11,140 nt of DNA from Perkinsus olseni (lineage: Eukaryota; Perkinsozoa; Perkinsida; Perkinsidae): positions 1 through 11,140 of the forward strand of contig JABANP010000939.1 of the NCBI GenBank assembly GCA_013115135.1, in the 5' to 3' direction. The first letter of the stretch is position 1, and each line of letters starts with the position of its first letter. The notes under the pieces were generated by a model. It did not search any database, was not told where the DNA came from, and was given only the letters and a program-made list of their open reading frames with translations. Made by a program: the position numbers and the translations under genes. Below, piece after piece: positions 1 through 8,188 of the stretch.

Positions 1-8
1 CCTCTAAA

Positions 9-1363
9 TCATAAAAACTCACTTTGCGAATTTATATAGTCGGCTGGTGAGCACACGGCCCACCGAGCCCTAGCATCCCAGTAGTGTTGAATTATAAAGG
101 AGACCGCGACGGACGAAAACAGTTGGTAAAGTTTTACTGGTTTTTCGTTATAGAACTTCTGCATGAAGTCGACGAGATGCTGTACACCCTCCAAGGGCAT
201 ACCGTTGTAGAGACTGGCTCGGAGACCTCCGACACTCCTGTGACCAGACAGAGTGACAAGACCGACCTCCTTAGCCTCAGCGAGGAACTTCTTCTTCAGG
301 TCATCATCATTATCCTTGATTACGAAGGGGACGTTCATACGAGAGCGAACGTTCTTCTCAACAGGGGCGTTGTAAAAACCGTTGCTATCCTCGATGGCCT
401 TGTAAAGTAGACCTGACTTCTTCTCAGCGAGATCATCCCAATGCTTGAGTCCACCGTGGGCCTTGGTGTACTTAAGATACAAACCAGTCATGTAAATAGC
501 ATAGCACGCAGGAGTGTTGTACATCGAACCAGCCTTAGCCATAGTGGCCCAGTTTAAGTAGGCAGGGGTCATGGGCATCTCATTACCCAAGTACTTCTCA
601 TCAACAATAACAACCGTGACACCAGCAGGGCCGAGATTCTTCTGAGCACCGGCGTAGACAACAGCGTACTTGGAGAAATCGATGGGCCTCGACATGAAGT
701 TGCTGCTCATATCGCAGACGAGGGGCTTGTCACCAACATCGGGGACATAGTCGAACTCTACGCCATTAACAGTCTCGTTCATGCAATAATACACGTAACT
801 CGCATCGGAACTGAGCTTGTCCTTATACTCGGACATACGAGGGACACGAGTGAACTTCTCGGGCTTGGTGTTGGCAACGATATTCACATCGCCGTACTTG
901 GCAGCTTCCTTAGCGGCCTTCTCGCTCCATTGGCCGGTCACCTGAGGAGAAAACAGTCGAAGGGAGACTTGATACTGAAGGCTTACAATGTAATCAGCCT
1001 TCTTTCCCTCACCCATCATGTTGAAGGGGATACCAGCGAACTGCAAGGTGGCACCGCCTTGGTAGAAAATGACCTTGAAGTTGTCGGGGATGTTCAAGAT
1101 CTCACGGAGGTCGGCTTCGGCAGCCTCAATAATAGAAGTGTACTCCTTTCCACGATGGCTCATCTCCATCACGGACATACCACACCCGTGCCAGTTGAGC
1201 ATCTCGTCTCTGGCTTGCTCGAGGACCTACCCAACAAAGTTATCATCCTACTACACTCAAGACGGCACACAGACCCCCAGCTCACCTCAACGGGGAAGCA
1301 GCAAGGACCAGCACTGAAGTTATAGACACGATCGTACTTACGAGGGAACTGCTCCGAAGGCAT
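9..1363 (-). CDS. serC: Phosphoserine aminotransferase, copy A, C-terminus frameshifted
   Basis: PLP-dependent transaminase (class V fold) converting 3-phosphohydroxypyruvate and glutamate to phosphoserine and 2-oxoglutarate, the second step of serine synthesis. Three exons on the minus strand: 1363-1286, 1226-987 and 941-9. Family signatures are YNFSAGP at the N-terminus, SVMEMSHRGKEY, the Schiff-base lysine in AGAQKNLGPAG, and SHR-type C-terminal motif GHRSVGGLRAS. The start is the ATG at 1363, matching copy B (MPSEQFPRKYDRVYNFSAG); an upstream in-frame ATG at 1444 is not conserved. Exons 2-3 encode the same residues as copy B until NE near the end. There a T4 to T5 change (141-145) shifts the frame, skips the stop at 134-136 and adds 42 residues, giving about 416 aa against 374 in copy B. 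The core should fold; whether the tail is tolerated is unknown. A sequencing or assembly error in the T run is possible. Confidence 0.9.
942..986 (-). other. Intron 2 of serC copy A (45 bp, in frame)
   Basis: GTAAGC...CTCAG on the minus strand, phase 0, between ADYI and VTGQ. Removing it restores the family sequence ADYIVTGQWS. It is 45 bp, a multiple of three with no stop, so an unspliced message would stay open and add 15 residues. It is identical in sequence to intron 2 of copy B. Confidence 0.88.
1227..1285 (-). other. Intron 1 of serC copy A (59 bp)
   Basis: On the minus strand it starts GTGAGC and ends GGGTAG, phase 0, between codons FPVE and VLEQ. It is 7 bp longer than the matching intron of copy B and diverged in its 5' half, while its 3' half is still alignable. 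Confidence 0.88.
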
Positions 1364-2263
1364 TCTTACTACGAGAAATAAATAAAAAGAATCTGAATGA
1401 CCATATGGAAGCCGGTCGAGTCGCTCATTGTCAACCAGATACAAGAGACCAAGAGGAACGACTGGAACTCCTGACTAGCTCCCACAGCGTTCGCTACAGT
1501 CACAATCAATGTCTTCCTCGCCGCGACATCCTCTAGCGTAAAGATGCGCGATGATTCTCATTGAACATGATACGTGCCACGTTACGTGGCCCACGTACTC
1601 CGTGATGTTACGGATACAAGAGCTCCATATGCTTCTAGAGGTCCGGGTAGCGAGTGATCCTAACTCCGACACGCTCACAACTCCTTGCGATAGTATGAGA
1701 AGTTCCGTGGTTGTCCAAAGAGTACGTAGTTAAGCACTATCCGAGGCTCGGCTGAGTTGCGAGGCTCGGAGTGAAGAGAAATAGCAAACTTATCCAAGTC
1801 TGCTTAAGTAACATAGGATCACGTCAACTACAGTCGGGCTACCACATCTAATTTCGGGCGCATAGCAGGTCATCGTAGGCCAAACCCATCTCAAGCGTTC
1901 TTCCGCGAAAATAGCCTCTACAAACTGATCGCCGGTTAGTTTTCCGCACAACAGGCACTCTATCTCGCCTGCTACCCAATGCAACGCAGAATACCATCAA
2001 GCCGACCGTGCCATCCGTCTCCGGAAAACAGAGTAAAGTTCATTGTCACTAACCCCTCGGCTCACTACAAACACAACAATAATCGATTGAGTTGCTTAAC
2101 AGGAAACATAAGCCACACACGTAGCTTGGTAAGCGAAGAAACGACGACCTGACCGGCCATTCCCTTCCGGGCCGATACAATAACTCTGATAATCGCCTCT
2201 TCAAATAATAATACGATACCAGGATCCACGCTGGAAGTCTCCGAACGCTCTCTAAATCGTCGC
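1364..2263. other. Left flank between serC A and the MULE; no gene supported
   Basis: About 900 bp. Only short frames are present on either strand, such as minus 1790-1984 (64 codons), and none matches a family I recognise. The part nearest serC must hold its promoter and 5' UTR; just upstream of the ATG the minus strand reads a T-rich run followed by CGTAG, which could be a splice acceptor. Small palindromes exist, e.g. CCACGT-T-ACGTGG near 1577-1589. It shares nothing obvious with the 5' region of serC copy B. Confidence 0.5.
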
Positions 2264-2364
2264 CCCACATCCGTACGTATCAACATTCGTACGTATCCAC
2301 ATCTGTACGTATAAATCGTCGCGCGCCACAAAAAGGTACGGACAACCTCGCGCAGCGAGGTTGA
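2264..2364 (+). repeat. MULE left terminal inverted repeat
   Basis: 101 bp, reverse complement of 9250-9350 with a single mismatch at 2287. Order from outside in: CCC end, three 16-bp direct repeats, a TAAATCGTCGCGCGCC block, then an inner hairpin at 2343-2363 (CAACCTCGC, loop GCA, GCGAGGTTG). Similarity stops sharply on both sides. Confidence 0.97.
2265..2312 (+). repeat. Three 16-bp direct repeats in left TIR
   Basis: Units at 2265-2280, 2281-2296 and 2297-2312 follow the pattern CMACATNYGTACGTAT and differ at only three positions. Each has a palindromic GTAC/ACGT core. Arrays at transposon ends are commonly transposase-binding sites, so these are the likely recognition motifs; that role is inference. 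Confidence 0.85.
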
Positions 2365-2376
2365 AGGTTTTTGCAA

Positions 2377-2447
2377 GTAAATATGGTGTAGTGGGTTGCA
2401 TTCGTGGTTAGTCAGAGGGTGTCCAGAGTTCAATCCTACCAATGTTC
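2377..2447 (+). other. tRNA-like A-box/B-box pair (tRNA or SINE relic)
   Basis: TGGTGTAGTGG (2384-2394) fits the RNA polymerase III A-box, and GAGTTCAATCC (2426-2436) resembles a B-box, 42 bases further on as in a tRNA. A D-arm can be drawn, with two G-U pairs. The anticodon, T and acceptor stems do not pair, so this is not a working tRNA. It could be a tRNA-derived SINE head, a decayed tRNA, or chance. Confidence 0.2.
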
Positions 2448-2757
2448 ACTTTTGTATCCGACCGTTTAACCGATTCCTACGACACGACTCGTGATATCGC
2501 TCGCCTGCAAAATTCATCACTATCCTTAACCACGGCTTGCCAGAGCTGGCGAGTGACGTCTCAGGGAGACCTTATGGACTGCGGTAGTATCACGGTTTGC
2601 TGGATAGGGAGAATGGCTGTTGGTTATATGAGACAGATACGCCCGTTATTTGTTTGAGTTAAACAGTTTGACGGGATTTCACTTGGAGTCACAAATGACG
2701 CTTTTTAGTCGCTTATTTTTTTGTAGTGGTGGATATTGGTAGGAAAGCTCGTCTCAG

Positions 2758-3203
2758 GTACACGGTACTTGGTAGGCTAATAGACGGGATGGACACTTTG
2801 ATGAAGATCGACCAAGTGCCGGTGGGAAAGAAGAACTGGCCCACCCAAGATATTGTGATTCAGGGGAGAGGGAAGGATTTATAGGGGTTGTTGAATTTAT
2901 TCTTATCGATCGCGGTGCTGGAAGGCCTCGGTTGTGCGGATTGCTCCGTCGAGGACTTAGTCCTGTAGTCTACAGCTGCATTCGTGATATGGGAAACCCC
3001 ATTAAAAAAGCAGTCCACGCTTCCATCGCGAAATTCCCACTCGACGGGTTCCGCCTGCGAAGTGACTTCGCGTTTTTTACCTTTTCGGGAAACGGCACTT
3101 TGCGTACGACGGGGGAACCTTAAATGTATTATGTTCCGTTCAGGTGATCGAGGAGATCGTCATCCACGCGAACCCGATAGCCGACCAGGAAGCCGGCGCG
3201 TAA
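2758..3203 (+). pseudogene. Captured 3' end of a PPIL3-like cyclophilin gene
   Basis: Two exons of a peptidyl-prolyl cis-trans isomerase, the kind found in spliceosomes. Exon 2758-2854 follows an acceptor CTCAG and encodes 32 residues, YTVLGRLIDGMDTL to WPTQDI, matching the conserved YTVFGxVIDGxxTL region of cyclophilins. The next exon, 3144-3200, follows TTCAG and encodes 19 residues including VIHANPIAD, the typical C-terminus of PPIL3/PPIL1-type cyclophilins, then TAA at 3201. The intron (2855-3143, 289 bp, GTGATT...TTCAG) joins them without a gap relative to the family. The first two thirds of the protein, with the catalytic Arg and Phe, are absent upstream, so no enzyme can be made. Lying inside the MULE, it looks like a host fragment picked up by the transposon. 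The exact capture junction is not visible. Confidence 0.78.
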
Positions 3204-3299
3204 CACTGATTTTAACGTTTCGATTCGATATTATTGTTCCGAGTTTTTGCTCAGCCTGTTAGGGGAGGGTATGCAAGATTTTCAGCGTTGTTTTGTCTA

Positions 3300-3536
3300 A
3301 TGGGAAGGTCTCGCAGTCGATCGAGAGACGAGGAGGGGAGACATCGACATCATCGCCGTCGCAGTAGAAGTGGGGACCGTCATCGTCATAGAAGCTATGA
3401 GAGGCGACCGCGGAGTTACGGTGATGATGAGAGAAGATCGAGAAGGACGGAGGAGGATGGTGATAATCGCGATGTAGTACGGGACGGGAGGGGTCTACGG
3501 ATTTGGGGGGGAAGGCTGGAATGGGAAGTTGACTGA
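3300..3536 (+). pseudogene. Captured 5' end of an RS-domain (SR-type) gene
   Basis: The ATG at 3300 opens a 78-codon frame starting MGRSRSRSRDEEG and continuing with Arg/Ser, Arg/His and Arg/Asp-Glu rich sequence to about residue 58 (3475). Such RS domains belong to splicing factors, where serine phosphorylation controls binding. Several families start this way, including the tri-snRNP 27K protein, so no specific assignment is made. After residue 60 the sequence becomes Gly/Trp-rich and ends at TGA 3534, probably intron read-through or the edge of the captured piece. No RRM or other domain follows. It starts 96 bp after the cyclophilin stop, as neighbours would in a compact genome, so both were probably captured as one genomic segment. 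Confidence 0.6.
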
Positions 3537-3729
3537 GGTCTTCGGAATAAGCGGTTTTGGTTTCTTCCAAAGTCGTCGGAAGAAAATGTTCCGAAGATCA
3601 AAATTGTTTGAAAATTCCTTTAAAGCTTGCCTACATCTTGTAGGCTACAAGTGCAGTATATGCGCATTGCGCAGCGATAATTGCTTCGTTCTCTCCCGAC
3701 AATGCCTTTGGTAATATCACATTACTGAT
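3537..3729. other. Non-coding stretch after the captured segment
   Basis: No frame of note and no recognised motif. It may include the rest of the captured host DNA; the right capture boundary cannot be placed. Confidence 0.4.
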
Positions 3730-4909
3730 ATGGTATTCATCATACCTCGCTTCGTGACGAAGCCTTCGTCGATGGAGGCTTTCCCTATACGTCGTGATCT
3801 ACATGATATAATCGCCACGTTCTCTCAGTACGAAGGGCTCCGGCTCAGCCGGATCGGCTGTCAGGCCAATTTTGCACAATGGCGATCTTCAAAATACTAG
3901 TGTATCGCCAGCTGCCGCAGTTTTGGCAGGAAGCGAAATCGCAGAACATCGTCCGACAATAGCCGGCCGCCTCAGTCTACGTGAAATGCCCCGTTGCTAG
4001 TCTGCTGGAATGTCCCGCTTATCGACACCGGGACCGTCCAGATGCTTCATAATAGCCTACATAAGGCGATTGAAGGTCACAAGGTTGCAGAGATGGTGGG
4101 GGCCACCTCGCTAAGTCCCATCGAGCCTCATGGCCTCCGCTCGAGCGTCGCATCGCTCAACGGAAGCCCCAAAGCCTTTGGGCCAAAGGGAGGAAATCAA
4201 TGATCCAGGGGTTAATACGTTTTATATCACCCAATTTCAGCTGCAATCAGTGATTGCCGATCAACGGGCAACACTGCAAGCTGCAGTCTGCAGTCTACAA
4301 CGTATAGTGGCATTAGCTAGCATTGCAGATAGGAGAAACGCTGGATATTCCACTTCAGCAATCACAAGGCTTGCCGCTCGGGGTCAGCGACTCTGCTGAC
4401 ACCTACGACAATCTGGCGTACATTGTGGTGAATAAGTCTTCCGTAAACTGCAGGCGGCCAACCGTGGAGTCCTGATCAAATACAGCGAACCAGAGAGTGA
4501 CCGAATGGTGTGGGGGCGTTCTCGGAGATGAGATGGGCATTGGCCAAATTTCTGCAAATGACAACGGTTGTGTGCACACGCAGAGAGAACAAGTGCATCA
4601 ACCACGCTCATTGTCCTCAACGGTCATGGCTCTTGTAGTGTGCGACGATGGGATCTGTTTTGGACGCGGCGACGGAAGCCTTCGTGATCGAGACCCGTGG
4701 AGCAATCCCGCTGCGGATCTACAGGCGAAGCATGGCTCGCACCGGATGTTGTCTTCGTAACCGGCAACGCTATTATAGGTCAGACTCAGCCAGACGGAAG
4801 TCTTAGACTCCATTGGAGTCACTCCAAGCTTGGAGTACTACGATGCAGCACGGCTGCATCAACTGCTACATGCTGTGGCATGAAAACAATATTTACAACG
4901 CTACTCTGA
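3730..4909 (+). pseudogene. Decayed coding region, family unknown
   Basis: A run of plus-strand open segments that hand over between frames: 3730-3900 (56 codons, from ATG), about 3994-4203, 4130-4399, a frame open from about 4315 to 4470 ending after TYDNLAYIVVNK, one from about 4430 to 4529 containing RKLQAANRGVLIKYSE, then 4497-4760 and 4697-4909. The residue make-up of several pieces looks protein-like. One handover near 4430 would be mended by a single base, so frameshift decay of a longer gene is likely, though unannotated short introns are also possible. I recognise no domain. Lying between the captured host segment and the transposase, it could be more cargo or a second, dead MULE gene. 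Confidence 0.3.
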
Positions 4910-5274
4910 CACTGATAACGATGTGTTTCTTCCACGATGTGCTGTGTTCCTATGTGTTCCCGAGTCTCTTAGTTTGAGTGACACTCTCGATTAGAATGGT
5001 AGCTGAAAATGAGCGGTTAAAATTCGGTAAAATGTCGTGCTGGGATTGCTACATGTGCTGCACAAGCACATGATGTGCACCTGGCTTGCCAAAGGAGTCA
5101 ATGCTCGCGCACTTTGTTTAGGTAAGCTATCGACGTATCACACAGAGCGGTTTGCACAGAGCTCGTGAGATGAGCAGATGAAGATGAACTCGAGTTTGTT
5201 CTCTCGTTCCCGGTTGCTCTCGGTGTGGGTTGAGTTTCCCAGTTCGCTCGCGTGGGACGCAGTCGCAGTGAGAA
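4910..5274. other. Upstream region of the transposase gene
   Basis: No supported gene. It contains an 8-bp hairpin at 5052-5072 (CATGTGCT, loop GCACA, AGCACATG) and a possible short intron, GTAAGC near 5121 to CACAG near 5158, that could belong to a 5' leader. The transposase promoter should lie here, but no clear element is visible. Confidence 0.4.
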
Positions 5275-7461
5275 ATGGTGGGAGGGAAGCAAATGCGACA
5301 GGATCACAGCAGCATTAGGCTCTCCGCTATTGTCGTGACTCAGCGTTATTATTGTGTTTCCCTACTGGCACACCCGAAAATGTCGCAAGAACACCGTATC
5401 AGCGGCAACGACAACATCATCGAACTAACGGAATTCTACGACGCCAACCCTACGCGATCTGTAGCCGAAGACTGTGCGGTTTCGGCTCCGGAAAACCAGC
5501 TGAGCAGTGCGCCAAACGCCAAAGGTGGGTACTATCTCTTGTATCAGGGTTATTCGTTCACTCGCAACGACACCAACCACAACCCTGCTAATACTCACTA
5601 CTGGCGATGCACTGCTTTCACGAGCCCAAGCAAGTGTAGAGCCCGGCTTACTACCCTAGGAGACTACCGGCTTGGTGTAGATCATTTGACCGTGAAACCT
5701 CGACCTAAACCAGTTCCTCATAGCTGCTCTCCATCTGCCAGAAAGAGGCAGCTGCTGTTCGAAATGTGCAAAGTGATAATGACTTCGCCTAGGGAGTCGA
5801 AAATCATGGATGCGTACTGGAAGGTGACTAAGGAGGCTCGTGAGGAGGACATCTTGCAACTGCCAAGGAGGGAGACTACCTATGAGTGGCTCAGGCGTTT
5901 CAAGAAAGCTCATTTTGGCATTCCTGCTGCTCCCAAGCACAGAACGGGGTTCGACATTCCAGACGAATATCAGTACGTCGTCTTTGGAGACCAGACGGAC
6001 CCCGAATCTGTGAAATACCACACGCTGCTGTGGGACAGTGGAGCTGATGATGGGCACCGTATTATTTGCTTTTACAATCCGTGGGCTTTGGAGCACATAT
6101 ATGACAAGCCCGGGAGAGCCCATTTAGCCATGGATGGCACCTATAAAGTCTGTCCGAGGAATTGGGTGCAGCAGTATACAATTCTATGCATGTATCCTGG
6201 TGGCACTTTCTACCCGGTGTTCTACGCATTGCTGTCAGACCACACGAAGGCTAGCTATTGTAGATTGCTTACTCGTGTCCGCGGTGTATTGCCTGACTAT
6301 GCACAGGTTGCTACCGTGGTGCTAGACTTTGAATCTGGCTCTGTACCAGCTGTACATGAGATTTTCCCAGAAGCTCGGATATCATTGTGCTATTTTCATT
6401 TATCGCAGAACGTGTTCGAGCATCTGGCGAAGCTCATTCCGGCTATGACTCCTGTTGAGCGTCGAAGCGAACCTCAAGTACGCGTGGCCTTCCGTGCGTA
6501 CTACAATGTGATGGCGTTGCCATTCTTGCCTGAAGCACTCGTTTATCAAGGGTTTCTCGAAGCTGTCGGTGATCTCCCTCCGCAAGTTCGGCGGGACTTC
6601 AGCAACTACTTCATACGAACTTACCTTCAGGGTACCGAGCGCGCTCAGTTCAGTCCAGATAGGTGGAACATGCGTGAACGAGCACTCAGCGGCTTTCCAA
6701 GGACGAATAATTCTCAAGAAGGCTTCCACCACAAATGGAATACTCTGTTCACCGCGGATGTTCCGCCGATAATCTGGACATGGATCGACGTCGTTCTGGA
6801 GAATATGAGGGAAGTTCGCAGCGACCTCATATTGCGTGTTCGAGGAGATCGTCGCAAACGCCGCCCGTACGACCGGATGAAGGATATCCAGCTGAGAGCC
6901 CTTTGCAATGAAGAAGTGGTTCAGACGGCTCTACCTGAGTGGTTCCGAAAAGCTCGTAAGATCACCAGGAAGCTTACTAAGAACGGTGTTTATCCGGAGC
7001 ATTCTAGACGGCGACGCACTAATGCTTCTCCCAATGAGGATACTAGACCCTCTCAGTCCTATACGTCTTCATCAAGTTCTACGGACGGTGCCGCGGATAC
7101 TGGGGTCGCTCTTCCAAGCCAGATTTCGGAATCCTCCTACCTCCCGCTAACTCAAGCGGAATTCTTCAGTACCCTTGCATCTAGTGGTATTATCTCTCAG
7201 GAGGTGCTCGACGCGGTTGAAGATCGTAGTCCACCAGCCACAGTCAACTCCAGTGGAGCTGTCCCGAATGCTGACTCATCGGATGGGAACTCTGCAGCAG
7301 ATGACGCCTTATGGGTCCAAGTAGGAGACCGCGGGGCTACAAATTACGACCGGAGCAGAGTGTTTGAACGGGCACATGGAAATTTCCGGGCACGGAAATT
7401 TTCCGAAAAATTTCCATCTGTTTTTTGGGGTCGAAAAATAGTGGAAAAATGCTCTTTTTAG
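5275..7461 (+). CDS. FLYWCH-MULE transposase (N-terminal part of a split transposase-protease gene)
   Basis: DDE transposase that would cut the element at its TIRs and insert it elsewhere. Numbered from the ATG at 5275, a FLYWCH-type zinc finger spans about 83-152: Tyr-rich GGYYLLYQGY, WRC (C112), C121, and H149/C151 as C2HC ligands. The MULE catalytic core covers about 283-490: D287 in MDGTY, D351 in LDFES, the CxxH pair C372/H375, and E482 in RTNNSQEGFH, so the DDE triad is complete. A basic stretch (about 525-590) and a Ser-rich linker (about 595-670) follow. The ATG at 5380 (M36) is an equally good start. The gene's own sequence ends at 7355: the last 35 residues and the stop at 7459 are read from an inserted hAT element. 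The frame originally continued into the protease domain at 8189. Confidence 0.9.
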   Translation: MVGGKQMRQDHSSIRLSAIVVTQRYYCVSLLAHPKMSQEHRISGNDNIIELTEFYDANPTRSVAEDCAVSAPENQLSSAPNAKGGYYLLYQGYSFTRNDTNHNPANTHYWRCTAFTSPSKCRARLTTLGDYRLGVDHLTVKPRPKPVPHSCSPSARKRQLLFEMCKVIMTSPRESKIMDAYWKVTKEAREEDILQLPRRETTYEWLRRFKKAHFGIPAAPKHRTGFDIPDEYQYVVFGDQTDPESVKYHTLLWDSGADDGHRIICFYNPWALEHIYDKPGRAHLAMDGTYKVCPRNWVQQYTILCMYPGGTFYPVFYALLSDHTKASYCRLLTRVRGVLPDYAQVATVVLDFESGSVPAVHEIFPEARISLCYFHLSQNVFEHLAKLIPAMTPVERRSEPQVRVAFRAYYNVMALPFLPEALVYQGFLEAVGDLPPQVRRDFSNYFIRTYLQGTERAQFSPDRWNMRERALSGFPRTNNSQEGFHHKWNTLFTADVPPIIWTWIDVVLENMREVRSDLILRVRGDRRKRRPYDRMKDIQLRALCNEEVVQTALPEWFRKARKITRKLTKNGVYPEHSRRRRTNASPNEDTRPSQSYTSSSSSTDGAADTGVALPSQISESSYLPLTQAEFFSTLASSGIISQEVLDAVEDRSPPATVNSSGAVPNADSSDGNSAADDALWVQVGDRGATNYDRSRVFERAHGNFRARKFSEKFPSVFWGRKIVEKCSF
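7348..7355 (+). repeat. Target site duplication, left of hAT element
   Basis: GACCGGAG directly before the CAG end of the inserted element; identical to 8181-8188. Eight bases is the hAT-type duplication length. Confidence 0.93.
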
Positions 7462-8180
7462 GTATATTTCGGTTATATTGGCGAACTGGACGGATTTCGG
7501 TTTCTACCAACGTTAAGTGATTCGGTTCGTTCACGATTAAGAAAGATCAATTCAATAATCGACTGTTCGAAGAACCGGGAGAGTCGGTTTGCAACGCGAA
7601 CCGTTGTTGCGCTGTTGCAACTCCTTGCCAAAACTTGAAAACTTGCAATGCTTTCATTGCTAGTAGCACGCATAAACATATGAAGAATAGTAGGAAGAAG
7701 TTTCATTGTTAGCTCAATATGATTCAGAGATCTTTGAAACTGTTACTGTGAAGATCTACTGGGTCTTACGACTAATAGTCGTACTTACGACATAGTATGT
7801 ACGATGGCTTGCGTCTATAAGGGTCACATCAAACACTCATTGCTCAACAGCGCGGCGAGTCATGTGCGCGCCCGCATAATCGATCGCTCTTCTGCGCAAT
7901 GCGCAACATTGCCCGTCTATTCACAGCTTTGTTCTCATGGCTCCCTTAGACGCTACTTCCGCAGAGTGCAGGTACCTAGCGATGACCCTGCGAGTCGCAG
8001 GCTGCGACGTGACTTCATGCCGCCCCAAATGGTACGGGTTGAATCAACCTGGCAGATGAGGAAAGAGCGCTCGCGCGAATTTTGTTAGTTGGAGTATTTT
8101 TCGGGAAAATTCCCGAGTATTTTTCGGTAATTTTCCTTTTCGGGAATTTAGTCAAATGCCCGGGCATATCGAACACTCTG
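7356..8180. mobile_element. Non-autonomous hAT-type element (MITE-like), 825 bp
   Basis: Ends are CAGAGTGTTTGA on the left and, on the opposite strand, CAGAGTGTTCGA on the right: 12-bp inverted repeats with one mismatch, starting with the CAG usual in hAT elements. Flanks are a perfect 8-bp duplication. Subterminal DNA is also related in inverted orientation: 7370-7412 holds GGGCAC(AT)GGAAATT(T)TCC twice in tandem, and 8094-8165 holds GAGTATTTTTCGG twice with GGGAA/TTCCC palindromes. The inside carries a hairpin at 7767-7783 (TACGACT, AAT, AGTCGTA) and one unconvincing 94-codon frame (7804-8088), but no transposase. It must have moved by an enzyme from elsewhere. Insertion split the MULE gene. 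Confidence 0.88.
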
Positions 8181-8188
8181 GACCGGAG
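8181..8188 (+). repeat. Target site duplication, right of hAT element
   Basis: GACCGGAG directly after the CACTCTG end; matches 7348-7355 exactly. Confidence 0.93.

Larger units (their letters stand above)
1..1363. repeat. Left arm of large inverted repeat (serC copy A plus 3' flank)
   Basis: From about base 7 to the copy A start codon at 1363, this arm is the reverse complement of 9794-11140. Over exon 2 to near the end of exon 3 I count about 20 substitutions in about 1,057 bases. The 3' flank (about 1-133) is also shared, with several small indels. Similarity stops at or just upstream of the start codon; the regions 5' of the two genes do not align. The arm probably continues beyond the window edge. 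Confidence 0.93.

Noticed and set aside
1169..1444. ATG at 1444 as start of serC copy A
   Set aside because: The extra 27 residues are not matched in copy B, whose homologous start is the ATG aligned with 1363.
1790..1984. Minus-strand frame with a faint likeness to a retroelement integrase zinc-binding segment (WVWPTM)
   Set aside because: The spacing of His and Cys does not fit and no reverse transcriptase or integrase core is nearby.
3300..3536. Naming the RS fragment as the tri-snRNP 27K protein
   Set aside because: Only the low-complexity start is present; the diagnostic C-terminal region is missing, so several families fit equally.
4497..4600. GGVLGDEMGIGQ resembles the SNF2 helicase ATP-binding motif
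   Set aside because: The essential Gly-Lys-Thr is absent and no further helicase motif follows in any frame, so the match is probably chance.
5656..6908. Antisense frames of 64-155 codons across the transposase
   Set aside because: They are shadows of the well-supported plus-strand gene and show no family motif.
7804..8088. 94-codon frame within the hAT element
   Set aside because: It has no transposase motif, lies in a non-autonomous element, and its composition is basic and unstructured; likely a chance frame.
8082..8180. N-terminal extension of the protease frame
   Set aside because: The first 33 codons are read from the hAT terminal region and the nominal start is TTG, so they are not part of the gene.
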